64,000 bases of DNA from Paenibacillus lactis (GCF_017873605.1 NZ_JAGGKI010000021.1:27903-91902); one strand, 5' to 3'. Positions 26,554 through 36,013 are shown, counted from the first letter of the stretch. Numbers and translations are program-made. The notes: generated by a model from the sequence alone, not told the origin.

Positions 26554-27921
26554 CTAATCTAACGCAACCGCTAATGCATCTGCAACGGTATTAACTCCGA
26601 TAATTTCAATTCCTTTGGGGTGCTTCCACCCCTTCAAGCTCTTCTCTGGTAAAATCACGCGTTTGAAGCCGAGCTTCTCGGCTTCCTTCACCCTTTGCTC
26701 CGCCCGGGAAACGGCGCGAACCTCGCCGGTCAGCCCGACCTCGCCGAAAATAACATCATACGGCTTGGTCGGAATATCGCGAAAGCTGGATGCGATGCTG
26801 ACAGCGATCGCCAAATCGACGGCAGGCTCATCCAGCTTGACGCCGCCGGCCACATTCAAATAGGCGTCCTGCGTCTGCAGGAACATGCCCATCCGTTTCT
26901 CCAGCACGGCGATAATCAGGTTCATGCGATGATGGTCGACGCCTGTGCCCATCCGTCTCGGTGACGGAAAATGCGTCGTGGATATAAGCGCCTGAAGCTC
27001 CACGAGCACAGGACGCGTTCCCTCCATGCTGGCGACGACGGTCGACCCGGCTACGCCTAAAGGGCGCTCGGAGAGGAACAGCTCGGACGGGTTACCCACT
27101 TCACGCAGACCGTCCTCTCCCATTTCAAATATGCCGATCTCATTTGTCGAACCGAAGCGGTTCTTGACCGCACGCAGCAGGCGGTACGTATGATGCCGCT
27201 CTCCTTCAAAGTAAAGCACGCAATCCACCATATGCTCCAGCATCCGCGGCCCTGCAATGGCCCCTTCCTTGGTCACGTGGCCGACCAGCACCGTGGCAAT
27301 GCCCTTCACCTTCGCCAGACGCATGAAGCGGGAGGTGCATTCCCGAACCTGGGATACGCTTCCCGGCGCGCTCGTGACCTCCGGCAGGTATACCGTTTGA
27401 ATGGAGTCGATCACGACAAAGCCCGGCTGAACGCTCTCCACCGCTTCCTCGATCGATTCCAGGTTCGTTTCGCAGAGGACGAACAGCTCCGGCGACAGCG
27501 CGCCGAGCCGGTCGGCCCGAAGCTTCGTTTGCCGAACCGATTCCTCACCCGATATATACAGGACGCGGATGCCGCTTTGCGCCAAACGGTTCGAGGCTTG
27601 CAGCAGCAGCGTCGATTTCCCGATGCCGGGGTCTCCTCCAACCAGCACGAGCGATCCGGGAACGAGCCCGCCGCCGAGCACACGGTTCAATTCCGCAATC
27701 CCCGTCTGGATTCTCGGTTCCTTTCCGCTCTCTATATTTATGATGGAAAGGGGCTTTTCTTTACTATGAAAAAGAGGGGAATTCATCCCCTGCGTCTTGA
27801 TTACCGTCTCGGTCTCCTCTACCATGGAATTCCATGATTGACAGCCCGGACATTTCCCGAACCATTTCGGCGCTTCATAGCCGCATTCGGTACAGAAAAA
27901 TTTCGTCTTAGTTTTGGCCAT
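26554..27921 (-). CDS. radA: DNA repair protein RadA
   Basis: RecA-related helicase for branch migration in recombination, 455 residues. It has an N-terminal C4 zinc finger (Cys10, Cys13, Cys24, Cys27), a Walker A GGDPGIGKST (about 95-104), the RadA-specific KNRFGS motif and a C-terminal Lon-protease-like domain. The ATG follows AAAGGAGACTTCC; a longer frame adds 18 residues without a ribosome site. In B. subtilis DisA and RadA interact, and here the genes are adjacent. Confidence 0.96.
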   Translation of the reverse strand: MAKTKTKFFCTECGYEAPKWFGKCPGCQSWNSMVEETETVIKTQGMNSPLFHSKEKPLSIINIESGKEPRIQTGIAELNRVLGGGLVPGSLVLVGGDPGIGKSTLLLQASNRLAQSGIRVLYISGEESVRQTKLRADRLGALSPELFVLCETNLESIEEAVESVQPGFVVIDSIQTVYLPEVTSAPGSVSQVRECTSRFMRLAKVKGIATVLVGHVTKEGAIAGPRMLEHMVDCVLYFEGERHHTYRLLRAVKNRFGSTNEIGIFEMGEDGLREVGNPSELFLSERPLGVAGSTVVASMEGTRPVLVELQALISTTHFPSPRRMGTGVDHHRMNLIIAVLEKRMGMFLQTQDAYLNVAGGVKLDEPAVDLAIAVSIASSFRDIPTKPYDVIFGEVGLTGEVRAVSRAEQRVKEAEKLGFKRVILPEKSLKGWKHPKGIEIIGVNTVADALAVALD

Positions 27922-28131
27922 GGAAGTCTCCTTTATGTTGCCTTTTCCTTTGTCGGAATCCGTAAAACCCTGCAAAATCAGGCATTAATCAAAGTTTACC
28001 ATTTCTTCTAATTGACCGTAAAGGCAAATTGCACAACTTTACACAGGATGGGATGGATTTGTTTAAAATTTAAAGAGCCGAAGGAGAATCGGCATTTGTT
28101 TAATGATCATTTACGAACAAGCGGTGTGTCC

Positions 28132-28261
28132 GCTTCGCTGCCTGATCATTCTTACGATCGCTGTTAAACAAGGGGAACTGGAATGGATTATCGTTGTGGC
28201 TTCCCGGTTTTTAAAGGCGAGCGCTGTCGCATCTTTGGAACGATTCCGTCCTCTCCGCTAG
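28132..28261. repeat. Intergenic repeat element, copy 2
   Basis: Second copy of the element at 19703-19845, in the 400-base gap between clpC and radA. The outer blocks are shared while the middle differs: copy 1 has a 15-bp hairpin, copy 2 a different insert. No open frame with a ribosome site lies in this gap. Confidence 0.6.
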
Positions 28262-28278
28262 GTTGGTACCCCAAAATC

Positions 28279-28312
28279 AAAAACCCCCGCTGGAAATAAT
28301 CCAGCAGGGGGG
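28279..28312 (-). terminator. Terminator after clpC
   Basis: GC-rich stem (CCAGC-A-GGGGG at 28301-28311 against CCCCC-GCTGG at 28284-28293, one bulge) followed on the minus strand by five T at 28279-28283, just after the clpC stop. It separates the heat-shock operon from radA-disA. Confidence 0.8.
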
Positions 28313-28321
28313 AATCTACGC

Positions 28322-30778
28322 TTATTCGGTCTCGGACGATGCGGCAGCAACGCTATCCTTCTTGCGGACGGACAGCTCGCCGTTCTCCTCGTCGATGATG
28401 AGGGCATCGCCTTTCTTGACATTGCCCTTCAGCAGTTCCTCGGAAAGACGGTCCTCGATATGCTTCTGGATGGCCCGGCGCAATGGACGGGCACCGAAGG
28501 CAGGGTCGTAGCCTTCTTTCGCGATGAACGCCTTCGCCTGATCGGTAAGCTCGAATTCCACGTCGAATTCGCGCAGCCGCTTGCGCAGCTCGTCGGACAT
28601 CAAGGTCACGATCTCGGCGATATGCTTCTCTTCGAGCGAGTGGAACACGATGATCTCATCGATCCGGTTCAGGAACTCCGGACGGAAGCTCTTCTTCAGC
28701 TCATCCATCACTTTCGTCTTCATATTGTTGTAATCGCGGCCCGCATCGGTCACGGCGGTGAAGCCGAGCGTCGAATTGCGCTTGATCGCCTCGGCGCCGA
28801 CGTTCGACGTGAGGATGATCAACGTGTTGCGGAAGTCGACGACGCGGCCCTTGGAATCGGTCAAGCGTCCGTCCTCCAGCACCTGAAGCAGAATGTTGAA
28901 CACTTCAGGATGCGCCTTCTCGATCTCATCCAGCAGGACGACGGAGTATGGCTTGCGGCGAACCTTCTCGGTCAGTTGGCCGCCTTCCTCGTAGCCCACG
29001 TATCCCGGAGGCGCTCCGACGAGACGTGCCGTGGAATGCTTCTCCATGTACTCGGACATGTCGATCCGAACGACCGCATTCTCATCGCCGAACATCGCTT
29101 CGGCAAGCGCGCGTGCAAGCTCGGTTTTACCAACGCCTGTAGGTCCAAGGAAGATGAAGGAGCCCATCGGACGCTTCGGATCTTTCAGACCTGCGCGTGC
29201 ACGGCGTACCGCACGGCTGACAGCCTTAACGGCTTCTTCCTGACCGATGACGCGGCTGTGCAGAATCTCTTCGAGATTGAGCAGGCGCTCCGTCTCTTCT
29301 TCCTTCAGCTTATTCACCGGAATTCCGGTCCAGTTCGCCACGACATCGGCGATATCCTCAGGCGTAACCTCGGAATCGGTGCGGCCCTGCTTTTCCTTCC
29401 ACTGATTCTTCGTAATTTCGAGCTCTTCGCGCAGCTTCTGCTCGGTATCGCGAAGTGCAGCGGCCTTTTCGAATTCCTGGCTTTGGACAGCGGCATCCTT
29501 CTCCTTGCGGATGTCTTCCAGATGCGCTTCCTGGTCTTTCAGATTCGGCGGAATCGTGTACGTATTCAAGCGTACCTTGGAGCCCGCCTCGTCGATCAGG
29601 TCGATGGCCTTATCCGGCAGGAACCGGTCCGTAATGTAACGATCGGACAGCTTCACGGCTTGCTCGATCGCCTCATCCGTAATCTTCACGCGGTGATGCG
29701 CTTCATATCTGTCACGCAGCCCGTAGAGGATCTGAATCGCTTCCTCCGGAGAAGGCTGATCCACCGTGATTGGCTGGAAGCGCCGTTCAAGGGCAGCATC
29801 CTTCTCAATATATTTGCGGTATTCATCCAGCGTCGTCGCCCCGATGCACTGCAGCTCGCCGCGCGCCAGGGACGGCTTCAGAATGTTGGAAGCGTCGATC
29901 GCGCCTTCCGCACCGCCTGCACCGATCAGCGTATGCAGCTCGTCGATGAACAGGATGATGTTGCCCGCTTGGCGGATCTCATCCATAATCTTCTTCAGCC
30001 GGTCTTCAAACTCGCCGCGGTATTTCGTGCCGGCCACGACCGAGCCCATGTCGAGGGTCATGACCCGCTTATCGCGGAGCGTTTCCGGAATTTCATTATT
30101 GATAATGCGCTGAGCCAAGCCCTCGGCGATGGCCGTTTTACCGACCCCTGGTTCCCCAATCAAAACCGGGTTGTTCTTCGTGCGGCGGCTCAGCACCTGA
30201 ATGACGCGCTCAATCTCTTTGCTTCGGCCGATGACCGGATCCAGGTTGCCTTCCTTGGCAATCGCGGTCAAATCGCGGGCCAAGCTGTCCAGCGTAGGCG
30301 TGCTTACGTTTTGCGGCGTGCCGTGGTGGCTCGATACCGCCTCGCTGCTGCCGAGCAGCTGCAGCACCTGCTGGCGCGCCTTGTTCAGGCTGATGCCCAG
30401 ATTGTTCAGCACGCGTGCTGCCACGCCTTCGCCCTCGCGAATCAATCCAAGCAAAATATGTTCTGTTCCAACGTAGGTGTGCCCCAGCTTGCGGGCTTCA
30501 TCCATGGAAAGCTCAATAACCTTCTTTGCCCGCGGCGTGTAGGCAATATTGGTTGGCTGCTCTTGGCCGCGTCCGATCAAGGTCTCTACTTCGTCTTGGA
30601 TTTTCTCAAGACCAAGCCCGAGGCCGATCAGCGCTTTAGCCGCAATGCCGTCTCCTTCGCGGATGAGTCCGAGTAAAATATGCTCTGTTCCGATATTGTT
30701 ATGTCCCAGACGCACGGCTTCTTCTTGAGCCAATGCAAGCACCTTCTGAGCACGTTCCGTAAATCTGCCAAACATCAT
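28322..30778 (-). CDS. clpC: ATP-dependent Clp protease ATPase subunit ClpC
   Basis: Hsp100 unfoldase, 818 residues, feeding substrates to ClpP and working with adaptors such as MecA and McsB. It has two N-domain repeats, the first Walker A GEPGVGKTA, a middle coiled-coil with a UVR-type segment (KEKDAAVQSQEFEKAAALRD), the second Walker A GPTGVGKTE and a C-terminal D2 domain. The start MMFGRFTERAQKVLALAQEE follows GGAGGTGCAATATT. It is the fourth gene of the CtsR-controlled operon. Confidence 0.98.
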   Translation of the reverse strand: MMFGRFTERAQKVLALAQEEAVRLGHNNIGTEHILLGLIREGDGIAAKALIGLGLGLEKIQDEVETLIGRGQEQPTNIAYTPRAKKVIELSMDEARKLGHTYVGTEHILLGLIREGEGVAARVLNNLGISLNKARQQVLQLLGSSEAVSSHHGTPQNVSTPTLDSLARDLTAIAKEGNLDPVIGRSKEIERVIQVLSRRTKNNPVLIGEPGVGKTAIAEGLAQRIINNEIPETLRDKRVMTLDMGSVVAGTKYRGEFEDRLKKIMDEIRQAGNIILFIDELHTLIGAGGAEGAIDASNILKPSLARGELQCIGATTLDEYRKYIEKDAALERRFQPITVDQPSPEEAIQILYGLRDRYEAHHRVKITDEAIEQAVKLSDRYITDRFLPDKAIDLIDEAGSKVRLNTYTIPPNLKDQEAHLEDIRKEKDAAVQSQEFEKAAALRDTEQKLREELEITKNQWKEKQGRTDSEVTPEDIADVVANWTGIPVNKLKEEETERLLNLEEILHSRVIGQEEAVKAVSRAVRRARAGLKDPKRPMGSFIFLGPTGVGKTELARALAEAMFGDENAVVRIDMSEYMEKHSTARLVGAPPGYVGYEEGGQLTEKVRRKPYSVVLLDEIEKAHPEVFNILLQVLEDGRLTDSKGRVVDFRNTLIILTSNVGAEAIKRNSTLGFTAVTDAGRDYNNMKTKVMDELKKSFRPEFLNRIDEIIVFHSLEEKHIAEIVTLMSDELRKRLREFDVEFELTDQAKAFIAKEGYDPAFGARPLRRAIQKHIEDRLSEELLKGNVKKGDALIIDEENGELSVRKKDSVAAASSETE

Positions 30779-30982
30779 AATATTGCACCTCCACGTTTCA
30801 TGTATATTTACCCTCACGAATTTCGGTGTATCGCCGCCCCGAAGGGCCGCGATGCTGCCCGATTCGCCTATTAAAAGAAACAACGGTTATATTCCATTAA
30901 CCGAACCCTGGCATTTTTATCCCGGGTCAAGAAATATTCTTCCTGAAAGCTCTAGATTCCTGTTTCTTAATCAAAAGTTCAT

Positions 30983-32050
30983 CTACGGCTTCGCAGCCAG
31001 CGTTTCCCTGATGAGCTTGGCTCTGTACATATCGCGTTCCGAAGGATTCATGCTCTCCCCGAACGTCTTTTGCAGGAAGCCCGGCTGCGTCTTCACATTA
31101 AGCTCATTCATCACCGAGCTGGCCGGACCTTCGAGCAATCCCAGATCCACACCGAGACGGACATCGGACAGCCGCTGCGCCGCTTCCTTGGAATCCATAA
31201 CCGCCGCGTAGGACAGTATGCCATAGGAGCGCATCACCCGGTCCGTGATCCGCAGCTTGGATTCATTAATAAGACGCTGTCTGGCGTTCTTCTCATGCTC
31301 AATGATCTGCAGGGCGACACTGTGAAGATTTTCAATAATCTCGGCTTCGGTCTGGCCAAGCGTAATCTGGTTGGAGATCTGGAACAGATTGCCCACAGCT
31401 TCGCTGCCCTCGCCGTAAATGCCCCGAACGGTCAAGCCGACCTGAGACACGGCCGAGAGAATCCGGTTGATCTGCTGGGTCATCACCAGCGCCGGCAGAT
31501 GCATCATAACCGAGGCACGGAGGCCGGTTCCGACGTTCGTCGGACAGCTGGTCAGGAATCCCCGCTTGTCATCAAAGGCGTAATCCACATGCGCTTCGAA
31601 AATATCGTCCAGCGCCGTCGCTCGCTCCCAAGCTTCTCTAACCTGAAAGCCCGGATATAAACACTGTATGCGCAGATGATCCTCTTCATTGATCATGATG
31701 CTGACGGATTCGTCCTCTGTCAAAATGACAGCGCCGTTTCGGGATTCATTGGCCAGATTGGGACTGATCAGATGCTTCTCGACAAGCACCCGTTTATCCA
31801 AATCGTCAATATCGCTCAATTTGATAACATGCAGCTCCCCGAAATCGTTCAGCCGCTCCCTATCCTTGATGACGCTGATCAGGCGCTCTAGCACTTCGCT
31901 CGACTGCTGATTCGTCGCCAGCAGCGGGAAAGGAAGCTGCTGCAGATTGCGCGCCACCCTGACACGGGTGCTGATGACAATGTCGGAATCCTGACCATTC
32001 CCGCGCATCCATTCGCTCAGCGCCGTATCGGTAAACCGGTGATTAGACAT
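30983..32050 (-). CDS. mcsB: Protein-arginine kinase McsB
   Basis: Phosphorylates arginine side chains to mark proteins for ClpCP, 355 residues. The phosphagen-kinase fold shows the ATP-binding STRVRVARNL segment, the catalytic cysteine loop TSCPTNVGTG (Cys169) and the C-terminal pArg-sensing region. ATG at 32048-32050 is preferred over the GTG one codon earlier, with GGAGGAATGCGTG upstream. It is coupled with mcsA, its activator, 41 bases upstream. Confidence 0.95.
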   Translation of the reverse strand: MSNHRFTDTALSEWMRGNGQDSDIVISTRVRVARNLQQLPFPLLATNQQSSEVLERLISVIKDRERLNDFGELHVIKLSDIDDLDKRVLVEKHLISPNLANESRNGAVILTEDESVSIMINEEDHLRIQCLYPGFQVREAWERATALDDIFEAHVDYAFDDKRGFLTSCPTNVGTGLRASVMMHLPALVMTQQINRILSAVSQVGLTVRGIYGEGSEAVGNLFQISNQITLGQTEAEIIENLHSVALQIIEHEKNARQRLINESKLRITDRVMRSYGILSYAAVMDSKEAAQRLSDVRLGVDLGLLEGPASSVMNELNVKTQPGFLQKTFGESMNPSERDMYRAKLIRETLAAKP

Positions 32051-32091
32051 CACGCATTCCTCCTAGCTAAAAGTGCATCATCATAAGTTCC

Positions 32092-32616
32092 TCATCCTTG
32101 GGCGATATTTCGCTCAAGCTCGCGGATCCGGTCCCGAATCTCGGCGGCCGTTTCAAACTCCTCCTGCACGATCCGGAACTGAAGCTCCTTCTTCAGCTCC
32201 TCAATCTTGCGCTTGAGCTGAATGACACCGCCGGTCCGCTTCGGCACCTTGCCGACATGGGACGTATTGCCATGCACTCGCTTGAACAGCGGATCCAGGC
32301 GATCCGAGAAATATTTATAACACGAGCTGCAGCCGAAACGGCCAAGCTTGCTGAATTGGGAATACGTCATGCCGCATTCCTCGCAGCGCAGTGTCTGCGC
32401 CGGCTTGGCACCCGCATTCTGGCCCTTGCCGGAAGGATCCAGATCCAGGAGGCCTGAAAGCAAACTGTGTATAGAAAAACCATTCGACGTCCCGGGGATC
32501 AATTCCCCTTTTTCACGGGCACAAGATTCACAAAAATGAAATTCGGTCTTCTCGCCATTCACGATTTTCGTAAAATGCAATGTCGCTGGTCGTTTACCAC
32601 ATTCCTGGCATATCAT
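32092..32616 (-). CDS. mcsA: McsA, activator of the arginine kinase McsB
   Basis: Zinc-binding partner of McsB, 174 residues. Four cysteine pairs are visible (CQEC, CESC, CEEC, CSSC), giving two zinc sites, and a C-terminal UVR motif (KKELQFRIVQEEFETAAEIR) that binds ClpC. The ATG follows AAGGAGGGCATGGAGT. It is the second gene of the ctsR operon, starting 24 bases after the ctsR stop. Confidence 0.95.
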   Translation of the reverse strand: MICQECGKRPATLHFTKIVNGEKTEFHFCESCAREKGELIPGTSNGFSIHSLLSGLLDLDPSGKGQNAGAKPAQTLRCEECGMTYSQFSKLGRFGCSSCYKYFSDRLDPLFKRVHGNTSHVGKVPKRTGGVIQLKRKIEELKKELQFRIVQEEFETAAEIRDRIRELERNIAQG

Positions 32617-32640
32617 ACTCCATGCCCTCCTTACACAGAC

Positions 32641-33102
32641 TCACTTACCTAACAAAGCAATAAGCATGGCCTTCATGATTCTCGCACGGAGCTCATCCCG
32701 GTAAGGAAGCTTCACATTGAGGCAATCCCTCGAAATGGCGGCCCGCATCAAGCTGGCCTCTCGTTTGTTCAAGAACCTTGACTCCTCCAACTGGTAGATC
32801 AGCCCTTCCGCGACCGTCTGGTCGATCCGGCTGCCGATCGTATGATGCAGATGCTGGTGGAGTGCGGAATGCTGGGGAAGCTCGATCCGCTGGATGCGGA
32901 TATAACCGCCGCCTCCGCGCTTGCTCTCGACGAGAAAGCCCTTCTCCAGCGTAAATCTGGTGCTGATGACATAGTTGATCTGGGAAGGAACGCAGGAGAA
33001 CTGCTCCGCCAGATCGTTCCGTTGAATTTCAACGGTTCCCTCCGGGCTTTCCTGCAAAATGCTCTTGAGGTATTGTTCGATAATATCAGAGATATTACGC
33101 AT
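32641..33102 (-). CDS. ctsR: Heat-shock repressor CtsR
   Basis: Represses clp genes at normal temperature, 153 residues. The N-terminal winged helix-turn-helix (RNISDIIEQYLKSIL to RGGGGYIRIQRI) includes the glycine-rich wing RGGGG that serves as the heat sensor in B. subtilis. The start MRNISDII follows GGAGG at 11 bases; a 23-residue longer frame runs into the promoter region. Its own operator is at 33221-33237, so the operon is autoregulated. Confidence 0.95.
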   Translation of the reverse strand: MRNISDIIEQYLKSILQESPEGTVEIQRNDLAEQFSCVPSQINYVISTRFTLEKGFLVESKRGGGGYIRIQRIELPQHSALHQHLHHTIGSRIDQTVAEGLIYQLEESRFLNKREASLMRAAISRDCLNVKLPYRDELRARIMKAMLIALLGK

Positions 33103-33220
33103 GGTCTGTTCATCCTCCACTGTTTGAAACGATAAGACGGATTGTGATCTTACACGTCCGCACAGAGTCATACCTTTAAATTTTAACCATAATCAAAATC
33201 AGCGAACCCTGCCCGTTGAC

Positions 33221-33237
33221 TTTGACTTTCTTTGACT
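33221..33237 (-). promoter_or_regulatory. CtsR operator
   Basis: Minus strand AGTCAAA-GAA-AGTCAAA, a perfect match to the known CtsR tandem heptad (A/G)GTCAAA-NAN-(A/G)GTCAAA. It starts nine bases downstream of the -10 box, over the presumed start site. Confidence 0.93.
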
Positions 33238-33245
33238 TTAATCTC

Positions 33246-33273
33246 ATTATAGCATAACTTTAAAATTTGCCAA
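33246..33273 (-). promoter_or_regulatory. Sigma-A promoter of the ctsR operon
   Basis: Minus-strand TTGGCA (33268-33273), 16-base spacer, TATAAT (33246-33251). The CtsR operator follows directly, fitting repression by blocking polymerase. Confidence 0.8.
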
Positions 33274-33428
33274 GGGGGGGCCACAAAATTTTCGCGCCGG
33301 TCTGTTATTCGTAGTCTGCCCATTTTTTCTCACCCTTATAGCCACAGCCCCGCAGGAATTTTGCCTCTTCGAGCGCCTTCCAAGCCTGCCCTTAATCCCC
33401 ACAACGCGCGCCCGCACTCGAGGCTATA

Positions 33429-33474
33429 GAAAAAAGCAGCCTGATCCCGGTTCCCCGGCCATAAGGCTGCTCTT
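33429..33474 (-). terminator. Terminator after the gntR gene
   Basis: Stem AGCAGCCT (33435-33442 with 33464-33471) with an additional CCGG pairing in the loop and a T-run on the minus strand. It closes the sugar-acid operon 44 bases beyond the gntR stop. The remaining 33275-33428 shows no gene. Confidence 0.8.
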
Positions 33475-33517
33475 CCCTGACTTTATTCCTTTCGAGCCTT
33501 CCCGCTGCGCCCTGTCT

Positions 33518-34234
33518 TTACGCGTCGTAGCTGATTAAATAATGCTGAAGCTCTGTATTGTAATAACCGATGCTGTATTCAATAATCGTCCCCGCACCGT
33601 CGTAAGAGGATCTGAGCCGCTTGAGGAGCGGCGTACCCGGACTGACGCCAAGCAGACCCGCCATCTCTTCATCCGCTACGGCCGCCAGAAAACGGTCGCG
33701 GAAATTCTCCAGCGTAATCTGGCTTTCTTCAATCCGGTCATAAAGGGAAGGGAGCTCGCCAGGCCCGAAATCCCCTCCCATATCGACAAGCGGCGAAACA
33801 TAATGCGTATAGTGAATGTAGGGCTGCCCGTCCAGCAGGTACAACCGCTCGATGCGAAGGCATTTTTCGCCGAATTTTTCATACATCTCGCTATCCGGCT
33901 CGTGAAACACCCATTCGGTCTTCAAATGGCGCTTCTGAATCTGATGCCCTTCCTCGACCAAAATCTCGGTAAACAGCTTGCCCTTGGAAAGCTTCGAGAA
34001 CGAGGTATTGCGGGTTACAATCGTCCCTACCCCGCTGCGTTTCTCGACATAGCCCTCCTGGTGCAGCTCCTGAATCGCATTGCGCACGGTCATCTTGCTG
34101 ACGTTGAATTCCTGCTCCAGCTGCGGCTCAGAAGGAATATGGGTTCCCAAAGGATACACCCCATGCAGGATCCGGTCCTTAATGATCTTCTTGATCTGAA
34201 GATACAGCGGACCGTTCTTACGCGTGATCGACAT
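33518..34234 (-). CDS. GntR-family regulator (HutC subfamily)
   Basis: Likely local repressor of the sugar-acid operon, 238 residues. The N-terminal winged helix (PLYLQIKKIIKDRILHGVYP, PSEPQLEQEFNVSKMTVRNA) is followed by a UTRA ligand domain from about residue 80 (LSKGKLFTEILVEEGHQIQK to EYSIGYYNTELQHYLISYDA). The ATG follows AAGGTGA at eight bases; a 56-residue longer frame overlaps the kinase gene. Thirteen bases separate it from the kinase stop. Effector unknown, presumably an intermediate of the pathway. Confidence 0.88.
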   Translation of the reverse strand: MSITRKNGPLYLQIKKIIKDRILHGVYPLGTHIPSEPQLEQEFNVSKMTVRNAIQELHQEGYVEKRSGVGTIVTRNTSFSKLSKGKLFTEILVEEGHQIQKRHLKTEWVFHEPDSEMYEKFGEKCLRIERLYLLDGQPYIHYTHYVSPLVDMGGDFGPGELPSLYDRIEESQITLENFRDRFLAAVADEEMAGLLGVSPGTPLLKRLRSSYDGAGTIIEYSIGYYNTELQHYLISYDA

Positions 34235-34247
34235 ACGTTCGTTCACC

Positions 34248-35264
34248 TTACCTTTCCACATCCGACCTATGATCACCCATTGCTCGCAGAATGTCAAGCT
34301 CTCCTGCTGTCGGCGTATCTCCAGGTACCGTGTGGGCCAGCATGGCTGCCGCTGCCGCGAATTCAACGGTCTGTACAGGATCGTATCCCTGCAGCAGGCC
34401 ATGGATCACGCCGCTGGCATAAGCATCCCCCGCTCCGATCCGATCATAAACGGAGAAGGTCAACGTTCTCGAAAAATGAAAAGCTCCGTCCTTATACAAA
34501 TATCCCTTCAGGGAGTGGGTATTGTCTCCATTAATATGGCGGTGGGTGCCGGAAAGGGCGGAAATGCCGTACGTCTCCGCTACCTTCGGGATCAGCTCCC
34601 CGAGCTGCTCCGCCCGGTCTTCCCGCTTCGTTTCCATCCCGAGAATATAGAGCGCATCCTTCTCATTCATGAAGACAATGTCCGCAAGGGACAGCATCTC
34701 CTCATAATGCGGCTTGGCAAAAGTATAGCCATCCGCGCCCCACAGGGATGGCCGGTAGTTGCAGTCGAACACCACCGTGCCGCCGTTAGCCTTCACTTCC
34801 CGGGCCAAGGTCTTCATCTGCCCCCGGACATTCTCGTTCATGGAAAGCGTGATTCCGCAAAAGTGGATCACATCGATGCTCCGGGCAATCGTCGAAAAAT
34901 CATACATCGCAGGGTCCGCCGTATTAAAACTGCTCCCCAGTCGGTCCGTATAAGTGACCCGTCCGGGCCGAACGCCAAAGCCATTCTCCAAAAAATACAT
35001 GCCGACGTACTTGCCGCCGCGGCTAATGAAGGAGGTGTCGATTCCCAGCTTGCGTAGGTACGCAATCGCCGCATCGCCGAGCGGGTTATCCGGCAGCGTA
35101 CTGACCAAATAACCGGCATGCCCAAGCCTTCCAAGGGCCGAAGCGATATTAACGCCGGTCCCCGAGAAGGAATAGTTCAGGCTGCTCTCTTGCGCCAAGG
35201 AGGCATAACCCGGCACCTGCAGCCGCATCATGACCTCGCCGAATGCCGCAATCACCTTAGGCAT
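34248..35264 (-). CDS. PfkB-family sugar kinase (2-keto-3-deoxygluconate kinase-like)
   Basis: A 338-residue ribokinase-type enzyme. Visible are the N-terminal GEVMMRL and SGTGVNIASALGRLG substrate loop (about 37-51) and the C-terminal DRIGAGDAYASGV signature with the catalytic aspartate in GAGD. The nearest known function is phosphorylation of 2-keto-3-deoxygluconate, which would feed the aldolase encoded next door; glucosaminate is another possible substrate. The ATG overlaps the aldolase end by eight bases, and its ribosome site is weak, so translational coupling is likely. Confidence 0.85.
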   Translation of the reverse strand: MPKVIAAFGEVMMRLQVPGYASLAQESSLNYSFSGTGVNIASALGRLGHAGYLVSTLPDNPLGDAAIAYLRKLGIDTSFISRGGKYVGMYFLENGFGVRPGRVTYTDRLGSSFNTADPAMYDFSTIARSIDVIHFCGITLSMNENVRGQMKTLAREVKANGGTVVFDCNYRPSLWGADGYTFAKPHYEEMLSLADIVFMNEKDALYILGMETKREDRAEQLGELIPKVAETYGISALSGTHRHINGDNTHSLKGYLYKDGAFHFSRTLTFSVYDRIGAGDAYASGVIHGLLQGYDPVQTVEFAAAAAMLAHTVPGDTPTAGELDILRAMGDHRSDVER

Positions 35265-36012
35265 ATTGATCAACCAACGCTTTTAACGTCTGATGAAGCT
35301 CCTGCACATCGCTGACAATCGTATCGCCGCTCGCCGAATCGATGATCGAGGAGTATACATGCGGGATCACCTGGCGCACGCCGGCTTCCAGCGCGATCCG
35401 GACGATCGCTTCGAAATTGTCTTTGTCGATCCCGCCCGTCGGCTCGAGGGCGAAATCCTCTTCCGCACACGCCTTGGCCACTGCCCGGTATTCCTCTTCC
35501 AGCTTCAAGCCTTGCATCGGGAAGTATTTAAGCGCATTGCCGCCCATGTCGCGTACCAGGGCAATCGCCGCCTTCACGGGAACGATCGCTTTGTCCGTAC
35601 CCGCCGCACTCGCCGGCCCCGTCGAAATATTAACATAGCCTGCCTGACCGGACGGCGAAACAAGGCTGTTGATCCAGCCGTCCTGACCGTTCAGATTGGC
35701 CCTTGTCGCGCCGACTGCCGGGAACACCTGATTGATGTGAGTTCCAGGGTAGCTCTTCACGATTTCCGCCACGACGGCCGCCTGGCGGTTGTCGCCTGCG
35801 CCTAGCCCGATCGACACGGCATCCTCAATCGCCGCGCCGTACTCCTTCATGGCGACAACCGCTTCCTGCGCGCTCGGGTAATTTTTCGACAGCACGCCGA
35901 CCAGGACATGCCCTTCCGCTGCTTCAAAGACGTCTTTGGCATTCTGGATGCTGCCTGCCAGCACATTTAATGCCGTGCGGTTTTTATATAATCGTTTCTC
36001 CATGTTTGACAT
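35257..36012 (-). CDS. DgaF-like 2-dehydro-3-deoxy-phosphogluconate aldolase (KDGP aldolase family)
   Basis: A 251-residue TIM-barrel aldolase of the family that includes Salmonella DgaF and Enterococcus EF_0839; it should split 2-keto-3-deoxy-6-phosphogluconate into pyruvate and glyceraldehyde 3-phosphate. Motifs seen are GAGDNRQAAVVAEI, YVNISTGPASAAGTDKAIVP, NALKYFPMQGLK and LEPTGGIDKDNF. The ATG is one base after the dgaE-like stop, with AGGGGGAAAATGAC as ribosome site. Assignment rests on family resemblance and neighbourhood. Confidence 0.85.
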   Translation of the reverse strand: MSNMEKRLYKNRTALNVLAGSIQNAKDVFEAAEGHVLVGVLSKNYPSAQEAVVAMKEYGAAIEDAVSIGLGAGDNRQAAVVAEIVKSYPGTHINQVFPAVGATRANLNGQDGWINSLVSPSGQAGYVNISTGPASAAGTDKAIVPVKAAIALVRDMGGNALKYFPMQGLKLEEEYRAVAKACAEEDFALEPTGGIDKDNFEAIVRIALEAGVRQVIPHVYSSIIDSASGDTIVSDVQELHQTLKALVDQYA

Positions 36013-36013
36013 G

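Noticed and set aside
28460..30676. 738-residue plus-strand open frame
   Set aside because: Shadow of clpC on the other strand, with no domain and low-complexity Arg/Leu-rich composition.
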